Origin: Dyadobacter sp. SG02
GTDB taxonomy: Bacteria > Bacteroidota > Bacteroidia > Cytophagales > Spirosomataceae
Length of the DNA stretch: 64,000 nt
NCBI RefSeq assembly: GCF_900109045.1
Contig: NZ_FNYL01000002.1
Span: 558,001 to 622,000 of the forward strand
Direction: 5' to 3'
Numbering within the stretch: the stretch's first letter is position 1; the number at the start of each line of letters is the position of its first letter. Under the pieces are notes generated by a model, which was not told the DNA's origin, made no database searches, and was given only the letters and a program-made list of their open reading frames with translations. The position numbers and the translations under genes were made by a program. This document shows, piece by piece, positions 8,737-18,403 of the stretch.

Positions 8737-10692
8737 TTACCGGTTTTCCGCTTTTAATGTGCCGGAATCCTGTCCATCCGTCCGAAAAGGCGAGGCAGGC
8801 AGCCCCGCAGCATTATAAAAATTGACACCCTCGGGGTTATCCTGCCAGGCATAGCGGACATACTTGGGCGATTTGACCTGTCCGCTGCGCAATGCAATCC
8901 GGTCCTTTCCCAGTATCTCGGCCTCGGCCCAAAAGAATTTCCGGTCGTCGCCGGCTAATGCAAACCAGCGCAGGGCCTCGCCGTCGGATGCGACAATGCC
9001 CTTATCGACATGATCGAAAGTCAATATCATTTTGTCGTTTTCAATGCTGTGTGATTTCAGCGCGGGGCCGGAGTAAACAATGTCTTTTTCCCCGTACGCG
9101 AGGTGGCGGGCAGCGAGCGCGAGTCGTTTACCAATGTCCTTTTTGTTGAGCGGGTGGATATCGTTCCATTCCCCGAGGTCGATCGTAACCGCTACGGCGG
9201 TGTTGGGTAATGTGAGCGCCTTGTTCTGCGCCTCCCTCAGCAGTGCAATGTTGCTCTCAGCCGGGGTGTAGTCGATGTCCTGGAAATTGGGCAGCTGCGC
9301 GACGAGAAACGGCAAGCGGTCGTCGTGCCAATGCTTTCGCCAGTCGCGGATCAGCGCCGGAAGCAATGCATTGTAAGGTTCCGGGTTGCCGGTGTTGGAT
9401 TCGCCCTGGTACCATAAGAACCCTTTGATTTTCAGGGATAAAATAGGGGCGACCATTGCATTATACAACGCGGTGGGCTGGTTTTGTTGTACCAGGCGGG
9501 GCTTACCGGGACTTTGCGCGGCCGGAAATACGGCCCCGACTTTGTATTGCCAGGTGCCCTTCAAATCGATGGTGTCGCTGCCGATGGTCATGAAATAGGG
9601 CTTGTCGGGCACGAAACCGCCTTTGCCGGATGTATTCGTAACCCTTACCACGAAACTGTTGTGCCCGGCTTTGAGCAGACCGGCCGGGATTTCGTACCGC
9701 CGGGGCGGGTATTGATAGGTGATATTGCCGACTTTCCGGCCATTGACATACATTTCATCCGCATCCACAATGCGCCCCATGTAGAGTTTTACAGCTTTTC
9801 CCGCCCAATGCGGCGGAACTTCGATCGATTTCCTGAACCATACCACGCCGTCCAGCGCTTTCAGTCCCTGATCTTCCCAGTAACCGGGGATATTGAAATT
9901 CCTCCATCCTTTGGGCTGGTAGGAATTGCCTTCCCAATGTTCCGTCCTGCCCGCGTCCGTTACACGCTCTTGCGGGTTTGCGTCTACGTTGCGCGCCCAT
10001 GCATGTACGTAGCTCGTATCCTTGTTCTGCATGATGGTTTTCCGAATGTCTTCAAAATCCGTGAAACCTCCCTCGCTGATCCAGGCCTCAATGGGCGTTC
10101 CGCCTACGGAACTGTTGATAATGCCGATCGGCACTTTGTGTTTTTCATAAATCTCTCTTGCAAAGAAATAAGCGACGGCGCCAAAGCCCAGGATGTTTTC
10201 GGGAACTGCGGTTTCCCACCTGCCCTTCGGGAAATCGCCTGCCGGGCCGTTCAGATCGGTGAGGGTAGGGACGAAAAAATTGCGGATTTCGGGATAATCG
10301 GCTGAGGCGATCTCTTTCGGATAGCGCTCCTTCACGCGCTCCATATTGATCACCATATTGCTTTGCCCGCTGCAAAGCCACACATCCCCGAATGCGATAT
10401 CCGTAATGCGGATTTCGTTCCGGCCTTTCAACACCATGGAGTAGCCTGTGCCGGCGGCATGCGGCGGGAGTGACATTTCCCATTTCCCGTCGGCGTCGGC
10501 GGAGGTTTTGTAGGTTTTTTGGTCAAATTGAAGGCTGACCCGTTCTTTCGGCGACGCCGAACCCCGGATTGTAAGCGGCTGGTCGCGCTGCAAAACCATA
10601 TGGTCGGAAATCAGTTTGGGCAGGCGGATCTGCGCGTGCAGGGGAACGGCTGCGTAAAGGAGCGGCAGGACAAGAAGTCTCAGAATTTTCAT
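8737..10692 (-). CDS. SASA-type (sialate O-acetylesterase family) carbohydrate acetylesterase
   Basis: The protein has 651 residues. I used the ATG at 10692 because the signal peptide MKILRLLVLPLLYAAVPLHAQ starts there; the longer frame from 10731 would overlap the HTCS gene. The SGNH-like esterase core shows the nucleophile motif WLCSGQSNM (Ser111) and, far downstream, FLWYQGESN and the Asp/His motif EWNDIHPLNKKDIG. A galactose-binding-like beta-sandwich is inserted around residues 270-370 (VWFRKSIEVPPHW, KLYMGRIVDADEMYVNG). Members with this insert include acetylxylan esterases as well as sialate esterases. Between an alpha-glucuronidase and an HTCS, deacetylation of xylan is the most likely job. 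The start lies 25 bp after the HTCS stop, so they are co-transcribed. Confidence 0.88.
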   Translation of the reverse strand: MKILRLLVLPLLYAAVPLHAQIRLPKLISDHMVLQRDQPLTIRGSASPKERVSLQFDQKTYKTSADADGKWEMSLPPHAAGTGYSMVLKGRNEIRITDIAFGDVWLCSGQSNMVINMERVKERYPKEIASADYPEIRNFFVPTLTDLNGPAGDFPKGRWETAVPENILGFGAVAYFFAREIYEKHKVPIGIINSSVGGTPIEAWISEGGFTDFEDIRKTIMQNKDTSYVHAWARNVDANPQERVTDAGRTEHWEGNSYQPKGWRNFNIPGYWEDQGLKALDGVVWFRKSIEVPPHWAGKAVKLYMGRIVDADEMYVNGRKVGNITYQYPPRRYEIPAGLLKAGHNSFVVRVTNTSGKGGFVPDKPYFMTIGSDTIDLKGTWQYKVGAVFPAAQSPGKPRLVQQNQPTALYNAMVAPILSLKIKGFLWYQGESNTGNPEPYNALLPALIRDWRKHWHDDRLPFLVAQLPNFQDIDYTPAESNIALLREAQNKALTLPNTAVAVTIDLGEWNDIHPLNKKDIGKRLALAARHLAYGEKDIVYSGPALKSHSIENDKMILTFDHVDKGIVASDGEALRWFALAGDDRKFFWAEAEILGKDRIALRSGQVKSPKYVRYAWQDNPEGVNFYNAAGLPASPFRTDGQDSGTLKAENR

Positions 10693-10717
10693 CCGGATCA
10701 ATCCGACGGTGTTTAAG

Positions 10718-13700
10718 TTAGGGTAAATCAATTTGATGGATATAAAAAGGCTTCCGTTTCATGGCCTTGTATTCCGAAGGCAGCATGTTGAACCTGGCCT
10801 TAAACGACTTGGTAAAATAGTTGGGCGTCGCGAAACCGGCTGTGTACGAGATTTGCGATACGTTCATATCGCTTTTTTCGAGCAGTAACGCTGCCTTTTC
10901 CAGCTTGATCGACCGGATGAATTCGATCGGGCTTTGTCCGCTGATTTCCAGCACCCTGGTGTAAAGCGTCCCGCGGCTCATACCTACGTGGCGCGCGAGA
11001 TTTTCAACGCTGAGCTGGGTTGAATTCAGGTTGTCGTCGATGTAGGAAAGCATGTCCCGCAGCAGTTTCACATCGCCGGATTCGATGGCTTCATTCCGGC
11101 CGGTCATTTGTATTTGCCTCGAATACAAATCTTTAAGCAGCCTGTTGAGCAGCAGCAGGTTATTGATCTTGACATTCAGTATTTCAAAATTGAACGGCTT
11201 GGTCAGGTAATCGTTCGCGCCGGAGCTGAGGCCCTTCAATTGCTGCTCTTCACCGCTCGACGCGGTGAGCAATATGATCGGGATATGGCTCGTCCGCTTG
11301 TCGGCCCTGATTTTTTCGCTCATCGTCAGACCGTCCATTTCCGGCATCGCGATGTCGCTCACGATCAGCTCCGGGTGGTAGCTCAATGCCTTCTGCCAGC
11401 CCTCTTTGCCGTCGGCGGCTTCCAGCACGCGGTAGTGGGTTTCGAGGTTTTCTTTGAGATAATGCCGGAACTCCGCATTGTCCTCCACGATCAGTATACG
11501 AGGCAAACCGTTGCCCGGCAAGTCGTTGCCCGGCAAGTCGTTGCCCGGCAAACCGTTGCCCGGTAATGCGCTGCTCCCGGTTTGCGGTAATATTGGAGCG
11601 GGTTCGTTTTCGGGGCGGCCAATGTCCGGGAAGGGAACCGCAGGCGCAATTTCGACCGGGTTGAAGACCCAAATTTCACAAGGAAGGCCAACCGTAAAAA
11701 CGCTGCCCTTATCCCCGTTCCTTGCGACGGTAATGGAGCCGCCATGCATTTGCACAAATTCCTTCACGATCGACAGCCCGATCCCGCTGCCCTGGTTGAG
11801 CACCGACGCGTCGCCGTCGTCCTGGAAGAACCGGTCGAAGATTTTTTCGTAATGCTCCGGGGAAATGCCTATGCCGGTGTCGGATACTTTGATATACAGC
11901 CGGTTTTGCCCTGCATCGTCGGTGCCGCAGCTCAGTTGCAACGCCACTTCGCCGCCCTGGGGCGTAAATTTGAATGCATTGGAAAGCAGGTTGAAAAGGA
12001 TACGTTCCATTTTTCCGGCATCGAAATCCATCATCAAATGTTCTACCGCGCTGTCGAATGTGAAGCGGATGCGCTTTCGATGCGACAGATCGCTGAACGA
12101 ATCGCAGGCGTCGCGGACAAAAGGCACGATGTCGGCGCGGCGGAGGTCGGCTTTCAGCTCCTGTTCCTGCAAGTTTTTGAAATCCAGTAGTTGGTCAACC
12201 AGATTCAGCAGCCGCTTCGCATTGCGCCGGATGGCCGAAAGCTGCGGCTGTTGCTGTGTTTCCTGGCCGAGCAGGTTTTCTACGGGCGCGAGTATCAGCG
12301 AAATAGGCGTGCGGAATTCGTGGCTAAGGTTGGTGAGGAACTTGATTTTCAGCCTGTCGAGCTCCTGCTTGCGTTCGGTTTCCCGGCGTGCCTGCTCTTT
12401 CCTGAACTTCCGGTGCAGCCGGCGAATGCCCCGCCGCCGCATCAGGTACACCGCAGCAACAGGCGCGAGTATGTAAAAAATATAGGCGTAAATGGTGAGG
12501 TAGAACGGCGGTTTCACGGTGATGGCGACGGCCGCCGGTGGAGAGCTCCAATCGCTCCCGTCGCTGCTGGCCTGCACTTCGAAACGGTATTCGCCGGGAC
12601 TGAGGTTGGTATAGCTGGCCGTGGTAGCCCCTCCCGCCTGCTGCCATTCCGTTTGCAGCCCCACAAGCCGGTACCGGTAGGCCGTCTGCTCGGGGTTGGT
12701 ATAATTGAGTGCGCCGTAACCGATCGAAAAATTCTGCTTGTAGTCCAGCCGGATCGACTGCGCCACGGAAATGTCGGCGTCGATCATCCCCGAATCGGCG
12801 GAAGTTACCGTGCGGTTCCCGACTTTCAATTCCCGCAGCAGGACCGGCATTTGTCCCGGGTTTCTTTTCAGGGCCTGGGTGCCGATGTAGTTGAAGCCCG
12901 CAATGCCGCCGAAAAAGAGCATTCCGTCGGAGGTGCGCGCACCCGCGCCCAACGCGAATGTGTTGTTTTGCAGCCCGTTATGCGTGGTGTAGTTGGTGAA
13001 TTTCTTTTTATGTATATCAAAAAAGCTGATCCCTTCATTGGTACTCACCCAAATACGCCCCTGTGCATCTTCCAAAACTTTGTTGATCATCCCGCTCGAA
13101 AGCCCTTCGTTCACGCCGAACGGGACGAATTTGCGCGTTTTCGGGTCGAACAGGGCCAGGCCTTCGCCACCGGTACCGGCCCAGATGTTGCCGCGGCTGT
13201 CTTCCAGGAGCGTCAGCACATTGTTGCTCGGCAAAGCGGCGGTTTCCCTGTTCAGTAGCAGGGAGGTGCGCTTTTCGGGATCGAAAACGGCGATGCCGGT
13301 GCCGTGCGAAGCGATCCACATTTTACCGTGCCGGTCTTCCACAATGTCGCGGATGTAGGCATTCAGGGGGATAATGCGGTGGGGTAGCGAGATATTCTGG
13401 TTAAAAAGTCTTTCAAACTGCTTTGTTTCAGGGTGATAAACATTCACGCCCCCACCGTTGGTACCGACCCACAGCCTTCCTTTTTTGTCCTGGGTAAGGG
13501 AAAAAACGTTGTTGTTGCTGAGCGAGCCCGCTTCCGGGCCCTGCGTGAATTGTTCGTACCGGCCGGTGGCGGGGTCCAGCCGGAAAAGGCCGTCCTGAAA
13601 TGTGCCGATCCAGAGCGCGTCCGGCGCGGTCAGTTTCAGGGACAGGACGGCGAGACCGGCCGAAGCTGCCTTGTTTCGTGCATGGATGGGGTATTTAAGG

Positions 13701-14893
13701 AACAGGTTGGTTTTCCGGTCGTAGAGGTTTACACCGCCGTCGTCGGTACCTACGAACATGCGGCCGTCGGGATGCTCGGCGAAGGAGGTTACGAACGGTG
13801 CGCTGAGGCCGTAGGGGTCGTAAGGATCGCAGCGTTTCAGCCCGAAAAGCGTAAGGTTACGGTCATACTTGTTTACGCCGCCTTTGTAAGTACCCATCCA
13901 GGTAATGCCGGAAGCGTCGGTAAGAATGCTGCGTATAGACTTGTTCGTTATGCTGAACGGCGTGCGCGGGTCCGGCGCATGAAGCGTAATGCGTCCCGTG
14001 CGTGTGTCGATGATATTCAGCCCGCCGTCGGTGCCTACCCACACCTCATCCCGCCCTTGCGGACTAATCGCGAAAATCATGTTGTTGCTGATCGAACCGC
14101 TATTCCCCGGATGGTAGCTGTAATGCCGCATGGGTTTACCCGTTTCGGAGAGGACAAACAGCCCGTTTTGGGTACCGATCCATATGCTGCCGGAGCTGTC
14201 TTCACGCAGGGTCGTCACAAATTCCGAACCATTTTCATAGCTTCGTGCACCCCGGTAATCGACGGGGATAAACCGGTTTTGTTTACTTAAATATTTGAAA
14301 AGACCATTGCCCGTACCAACCCACATTTGCTGTTTCGCGTCACGGAAGACCCGGTGTACATGCATGCCCGCCACCTGCGCAGGTGTGTGCGCGACGGAGG
14401 CAAATGTGTGCACGCGGAATGTCGCAGGGTCGATCGTAACGAGGCCCTGGGTGGTGCCTACCCAGATTTTCCCCTGCCCGTCCTCGCAGATCGAGTTAAT
14501 GCTGTGGTAAGTTTTGATCCTGACGAACGAATCCTTCCGGCGGTCGTACCAATGCAGGGAGCCGGTGATCGTCCCGACCCAGATGCGGCCGGTGCGGTCT
14601 TCGAAGAGCGCCGAAACGTCGTTGGATTTAAGGGAGGTCGAATCTGTCTTCTTATGCCTGTAAACCGTGAAGCCGGTCCCGTCGAACTTGTTCAGGCCGT
14701 CGTCGGTGGCGAACCACAATAGTCCGTGCCGGTCTTTGAGGATCGCGGTGACGGTATTGGACGAGAGCCCGTCCATCGAGGTAATCGCAGTGAATCGGGG
14801 CGGTTCGTGTTGGGCGACGGCTATCCCTCCCGGGCTGGCAACAAGCAGCAGCAGGCATATCCGGAATAGCAGAAGCGAACGGTATGGTTTCAA
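10718..14893 (-). CDS. Hybrid two-component system (HTCS): sensor, histidine kinase, receiver and AraC output in one protein
   Basis: This is a 1391-residue one-protein signalling system. After a signal sequence (ending near GGIAVAQ) come two seven-bladed propellers of Reg_prop repeats (recurring GRIWVGT-type motifs, about residues 30-700), a Y_Y_Y domain (about 740-800), a transmembrane helix near 805-826, and HisKA with LSHEFRTP (phospho-acceptor His858). A HATPase with DTGIGISPEHYEKIFDRFFQ follows. After a pentapeptide-repeat linker comes a receiver (phospho-acceptor Asp1180 in VSDIAMPEMDG), and an AraC-type HTH fills the last 110 residues (NYFTKSFKARFNMLPSEYK). HTCS proteins bind a breakdown oligosaccharide in the periplasm and activate their SusC/D operon. 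It is divergent from SusC at 15136. Confidence 0.97.
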   Translation of the reverse strand: MKPYRSLLLFRICLLLLVASPGGIAVAQHEPPRFTAITSMDGLSSNTVTAILKDRHGLLWFATDDGLNKFDGTGFTVYRHKKTDSTSLKSNDVSALFEDRTGRIWVGTITGSLHWYDRRKDSFVRIKTYHSINSICEDGQGKIWVGTTQGLVTIDPATFRVHTFASVAHTPAQVAGMHVHRVFRDAKQQMWVGTGNGLFKYLSKQNRFIPVDYRGARSYENGSEFVTTLREDSSGSIWIGTQNGLFVLSETGKPMRHYSYHPGNSGSISNNMIFAISPQGRDEVWVGTDGGLNIIDTRTGRITLHAPDPRTPFSITNKSIRSILTDASGITWMGTYKGGVNKYDRNLTLFGLKRCDPYDPYGLSAPFVTSFAEHPDGRMFVGTDDGGVNLYDRKTNLFLKYPIHARNKAASAGLAVLSLKLTAPDALWIGTFQDGLFRLDPATGRYEQFTQGPEAGSLSNNNVFSLTQDKKGRLWVGTNGGGVNVYHPETKQFERLFNQNISLPHRIIPLNAYIRDIVEDRHGKMWIASHGTGIAVFDPEKRTSLLLNRETAALPSNNVLTLLEDSRGNIWAGTGGEGLALFDPKTRKFVPFGVNEGLSSGMINKVLEDAQGRIWVSTNEGISFFDIHKKKFTNYTTHNGLQNNTFALGAGARTSDGMLFFGGIAGFNYIGTQALKRNPGQMPVLLRELKVGNRTVTSADSGMIDADISVAQSIRLDYKQNFSIGYGALNYTNPEQTAYRYRLVGLQTEWQQAGGATTASYTNLSPGEYRFEVQASSDGSDWSSPPAAVAITVKPPFYLTIYAYIFYILAPVAAVYLMRRRGIRRLHRKFRKEQARRETERKQELDRLKIKFLTNLSHEFRTPISLILAPVENLLGQETQQQPQLSAIRRNAKRLLNLVDQLLDFKNLQEQELKADLRRADIVPFVRDACDSFSDLSHRKRIRFTFDSAVEHLMMDFDAGKMERILFNLLSNAFKFTPQGGEVALQLSCGTDDAGQNRLYIKVSDTGIGISPEHYEKIFDRFFQDDGDASVLNQGSGIGLSIVKEFVQMHGGSITVARNGDKGSVFTVGLPCEIWVFNPVEIAPAVPFPDIGRPENEPAPILPQTGSSALPGNGLPGNDLPGNDLPGNGLPRILIVEDNAEFRHYLKENLETHYRVLEAADGKEGWQKALSYHPELIVSDIAMPEMDGLTMSEKIRADKRTSHIPIILLTASSGEEQQLKGLSSGANDYLTKPFNFEILNVKINNLLLLNRLLKDLYSRQIQMTGRNEAIESGDVKLLRDMLSYIDDNLNSTQLSVENLARHVGMSRGTLYTRVLEISGQSPIEFIRSIKLEKAALLLEKSDMNVSQISYTAGFATPNYFTKSFKARFNMLPSEYKAMKRKPFYIHQIDLP
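11503..11562 (-). repeat. Four 15-bp tandem repeats coding a pentapeptide linker in the HTCS
   Basis: Four in-frame copies of a 15-bp unit (top strand GCAARYCGTTGCCCG) occupy this stretch. On the coding strand they give repeats of G-N-D/G-L-P between the kinase ATPase domain and the receiver. The two inner copies are identical. The array keeps the reading frame, so copy-number change would only lengthen or shorten a flexible linker. Confidence 0.92.
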
Positions 14894-15007
14894 TGCCGAT
14901 GTTTTAATGGATGGTCATTAGTAAAGACGAACAAATCGTGTTTTTCTCCTTCCCCCAGGATAGGTTAAATGCAACTTTGTCCATGAATCCGTCAGTTTTA
15001 GCCTCTT

Positions 15008-15041
15008 TTTGAACATTTGTTCCCATACTTTGAACAAATGT
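15008..15041 (+). promoter_or_regulatory. Candidate HTCS operator: 21-bp-spaced direct repeat combined with a perfect dyad
   Basis: TTTGAACA occurs at 15008-15015 and again at 15029-15036, exactly 21 bp apart, two helical turns on the same DNA face. That is the usual layout for AraC-type dimers. The same stretch contains a perfect 10-bp inverted repeat, ACATTTGTTC (15013-15022) and GAACAAATGT (15032-15041), 9 bp apart. It lies in the HTCS/SusC divergent gap, about 27-60 bp upstream of a -7 box. The assignment to the HTCS is inferred. Confidence 0.6.
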
Positions 15042-15067
15042 GCTCACGGCCAGCCTCATGCGCGCCC

Positions 15068-15075
15068 TACTTTTG
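15068..15075 (+). promoter_or_regulatory. Probable SusC promoter -7 box
   Basis: TACTTTTG is a perfect match to the Bacteroidota -7 consensus TAnnTTTG, 60 bp before the SusC start codon. I see no TTTG at the usual -33 distance. That would suit an activator-dependent promoter served by the repeat at 15008-15041. Confidence 0.6.
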
Positions 15076-15135
15076 TCCATTGTCAGGTTACTATAAATTA
15101 TTGGAATCATTATGTTCTAAAAATATATTGTCAAA

Positions 15136-18100
15136 ATGACAAATAAAAATTTTCAACAAAAACCCTGCAAGCGTATGCGCTACTTTTTACTGAACAAGAG
15201 AAACCGGCTCTGCGCGTTTCGATGGTCGCTCATGCTGACCGTCACGCTGGGCCATGCCGGCATCGCCCGTGCATCGGAAGCGGATCGGAACGGACGGCAT
15301 ATCGCCGCGGATGTGGAAGTGACCGGGAAAGTCACGGGGGAGACGGGAGAGGGGCTTCCCGGCGCGAGTATCCTGATAAAAGGTACGGCACGCGGTACCA
15401 GTGCCGATGAGAACGGAAATTTCAAAATCCAGGTCCCGGATAACGAAAATACGGTACTCGTGTTTTCGCTGGTCGGTTATGCGTCCAAAGAGGCGGTTGT
15501 CGGGAATCAGAAAATCATGAATGTCTCGCTCGCACCCGATCATAAGGTATTGGAAGAAGTGGTAGTGGTGGGTTACGGCACGCAGCGCAAACGGGACGTG
15601 ACGGGCTCGGTGGTTTCGGTGAGCGAATCGACGCTCAAAGAGGTGCCCGCGCCCAACCTCGTGAGCCAGCTCAAAGGCCGTGCCGCAGGCGTTTCCATTA
15701 TCAGCAACGGCAGCACGCCCGGTTCGCAGGGGCAGATCCGCATCCGCGGTAACCGCACGCTCACGACCAGTTCGGGATCGAGCGACGGCCTCGACGGCCC
15801 GCTCGTGGTCGTGGACGGCATCCCGTTCGGCGGGCTGAACGACATCAACCCCGACGACATTCTGAGCCTGGAAGTATTGAAGGACGCCTCGGCAACCGCC
15901 ATTTACGGCTCGCGTGGCGCGGGTGGGGTGATCCTGGTGACGACCAAAAGAGGGAAAATCGGCAAGCCTGTGTTCAGCTACGACGGCTACCACGGCGAAA
16001 CCCGCATTATGGGCAAATTCAATGTCATGAACGGCCCCGAATATGCGCAGTTCAAAGCGGATGCCGCCAAATACAACCGTACCAGCCCGGGAACATCGGG
16101 TTACCTGCTTACCCCGAAAGAACAGGAAGCACTGGACAAGGGCGTGTCCACCGACTGGCAGGACCTGATCTACAAGCCGGGCTTCATGACCAACCACCAG
16201 CTCGGTATGCAGGGCGGTGTCGAAAACACCCAGTATTCGCTCGGCTTGGGGTATTTTAATGAGACGGGCATCATTCCCAACCAGAATTTCCAGCGCTTCA
16301 ACCTCCGTGCGACCATCGACCAGCGGATCGGGAAAAACATCAAAATCGGCTTGAATACGCTGAATACCCTTACTTACCAGAACACGCCAGGCGGGGGCGG
16401 GGTACCGGGAGGGCTTGTGCGCCTTACGCCGCTGGCATCGCCCTACAATGCCGACGGCAGCGTGAACACATTCCCGTCCGAGGGCTCGATCGACGCCGCC
16501 GGGGTGAGCCCGCTCACGATCCTCACCAAGGAGGACTCGTACCTTGGCCGCACACGCTCGGTGCGCACGTTCAACAGCCTGTACGCGGAGGTGAATATCC
16601 TGCCGGGTTTGAAATACCGGTTCAACGCGGGGTTGAATTTCAGTCAATCGAATTACAACGGCTACAACGGCCCGCTGACGTATTTCAATTCCGCGACCGT
16701 ACAGTCCTCTTCCACAGCCGAGATCAGCAACACCGAGTACTGGGACGTGAACCTGCAACATTTGCTTTATTATGATAAAACATTTGCCGACAAGCATAAA
16801 CTGGGCTTCACCGCATTGTACGAATACACCAAAAACCATTCGCTTGGCAGCCGCTTTACCGTGACCGGTGTTCCCGCCGATTACATTAAGACTTCGAACT
16901 TCTCGCTGGCATCCGGCCAGCCTGTGGCCAACTCCGATTTCGGCAACTCCTTTTCCGAAACCGGCCTGCTTTCTTACATGGGAAGGCTCAATTACAGCTA
17001 CGACGACCGCTATTTGCTCACTTTGACATTGCGCCGCGACGGTTCTTCGACATTGTCACCCGGTAACCAGTATTTCAACTATCCCGCTATTGGCCTTGGC
17101 TGGAATGCGGTGGGGGAAAATTTTATGAAAAGCATTGCCTTTGTTTCGAACCTGAAACTGCGCGGTGGCTGGGGCGTGTCGGGCAACCGGAACGTGGGCG
17201 CCTATTCGACGCTCGGTGCATTATCGGCGGGGTATTACAACTTCGGGACCGGCACCGCGGGGCAGCAGCTGGCCTATACCGTTACCAGTCTCCCGGCCAG
17301 CAACCTGAGCTGGCAATCGACTTCACAGGTCGACATCGGCGTCGACTTCGGCTTCCTGAACAACCGCATTACCGGTTCGGTGGACTGGTATCACCAGAAA
17401 ACCAAGGACATTCTACTCTCGGTACCGCTTCCACCGAGCAACGGCGCCGGTTCTACCCTGAAAAACCTCGGTAAAACCGAGGGTAAGGGACTGGAAGTGG
17501 CCGTTACTTTTGAGATAGCACGAAAACCGAAAGGCTTTAACTGGAGCGTGGACGCGACCTATTTTTTCAACCGCGAGAAAATCACGCAGCTTACTACGCC
17601 ACAGGAAAAGGCCAATCTTGGCGCGGGATGGTTCGTAGGGCAGCCGCTTTCGGTGATTTATGATTACAAAAAACTGGGCATCTGGCAGCTCAGCGACGCC
17701 GAGAATGGTACTTTGGCCAAACAAACCTCGCCGGTACAATTTCCGGGGCAAATCCGCGTCGAAGACTTGAATGCGGATGGTAAAATCGACGCGGGCGACC
17801 GGCAGATCCTGGGTAATTTCCAGCCTAAATGGGAGGGAGGGCTTACCAACCGTTTCAGTTTCAAAAACTTCGACGCGTCGATCGTTACCTATGCTCGGAT
17901 GGGCATGAAAGTGCTTGTACCATACCTGACCGGCAACTCCACGGGTTCGGGCGGGTTCGCGTTCTTCAACCAGGGCCGTGTGAACCAGGTGAAAGTGGAT
18001 TACTGGACCGACACCAACCCCACCAACGCATTCCCCGCCCCTGATGCGAGCAGCGCTGTCGCCAACTTCGGTTCTACGCTCGGGTATTACGACGGCTCGT

Positions 18101-18396
18101 TCATCAAATGCCGGAGCATCAACCTCGGGTACACGTTCGCGAGTGATATCGTCAAAAAGATCGGCGCGACATCGGCACGCATTTACGTCAACCTCACTAA
18201 CCCGTTCGTCATCTATTCGCCGCTCGTGAAAGATAACCTCGCCGTCGACCCGGAAGGTAACAGCTATGCCAGCGGACAATCGACCCTTAATCCGCAGGGC
18301 GCGAGCGAGCGCGGCGCACCGGAGCGGCAGATCGCCGTGAACCTCAACAACCCGCCGGTAAGGCAATTCACCGTAGGCGTAAACCTTAAATTCTGA
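15136..18396 (+). CDS. SusC/RagA-family TonB-dependent outer-membrane transporter
   Basis: The protein has 1086 residues. The N-terminus is long (charged residues before an SLMLTVTLGHAGIARA signal peptide), which is usual in SusC proteins. A carboxypeptidase-like regulatory beta-sandwich follows (TGEGLPGASILIKGTARGTS, about residues 55-135). Then comes the SusC signature EEVVVVGYGTQRKRDVTGSV, the plug domain (VVDGIPFGGLNDINPDDILS, ASATAIYGSRGAGGVILVTT), and a 22-strand barrel to the C-terminus. It imports oligosaccharides through the outer membrane using TonB energy. SusD starts 7 bp downstream. Expression is probably driven by the HTCS encoded divergently, through the site at 15008-15041. 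Confidence 0.97.
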   Translation: MTNKNFQQKPCKRMRYFLLNKRNRLCAFRWSLMLTVTLGHAGIARASEADRNGRHIAADVEVTGKVTGETGEGLPGASILIKGTARGTSADENGNFKIQVPDNENTVLVFSLVGYASKEAVVGNQKIMNVSLAPDHKVLEEVVVVGYGTQRKRDVTGSVVSVSESTLKEVPAPNLVSQLKGRAAGVSIISNGSTPGSQGQIRIRGNRTLTTSSGSSDGLDGPLVVVDGIPFGGLNDINPDDILSLEVLKDASATAIYGSRGAGGVILVTTKRGKIGKPVFSYDGYHGETRIMGKFNVMNGPEYAQFKADAAKYNRTSPGTSGYLLTPKEQEALDKGVSTDWQDLIYKPGFMTNHQLGMQGGVENTQYSLGLGYFNETGIIPNQNFQRFNLRATIDQRIGKNIKIGLNTLNTLTYQNTPGGGGVPGGLVRLTPLASPYNADGSVNTFPSEGSIDAAGVSPLTILTKEDSYLGRTRSVRTFNSLYAEVNILPGLKYRFNAGLNFSQSNYNGYNGPLTYFNSATVQSSSTAEISNTEYWDVNLQHLLYYDKTFADKHKLGFTALYEYTKNHSLGSRFTVTGVPADYIKTSNFSLASGQPVANSDFGNSFSETGLLSYMGRLNYSYDDRYLLTLTLRRDGSSTLSPGNQYFNYPAIGLGWNAVGENFMKSIAFVSNLKLRGGWGVSGNRNVGAYSTLGALSAGYYNFGTGTAGQQLAYTVTSLPASNLSWQSTSQVDIGVDFGFLNNRITGSVDWYHQKTKDILLSVPLPPSNGAGSTLKNLGKTEGKGLEVAVTFEIARKPKGFNWSVDATYFFNREKITQLTTPQEKANLGAGWFVGQPLSVIYDYKKLGIWQLSDAENGTLAKQTSPVQFPGQIRVEDLNADGKIDAGDRQILGNFQPKWEGGLTNRFSFKNFDASIVTYARMGMKVLVPYLTGNSTGSGGFAFFNQGRVNQVKVDYWTDTNPTNAFPAPDASSAVANFGSTLGYYDGSFIKCRSINLGYTFASDIVKKIGATSARIYVNLTNPFVIYSPLVKDNLAVDPEGNSYASGQSTLNPQGASERGAPERQIAVNLNNPPVRQFTVGVNLKF

Positions 18397-18403
18397 TCCG
18401 ACT

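Noticed and set aside
9484..10305. Plus-strand frame of 273 codons
   Set aside because: Antisense shadow of the acetylesterase gene.
11503..11562. HTCS repeats considered as the same family as the 14-bp arrays
   Set aside because: Period is 15, in frame, and the sequence differs; similarity is only in GC richness.
15187..16839. Minus-strand frame of 550 codons over SusC
   Set aside because: Antisense shadow of the SusC gene with a His/Arg-rich artificial composition.
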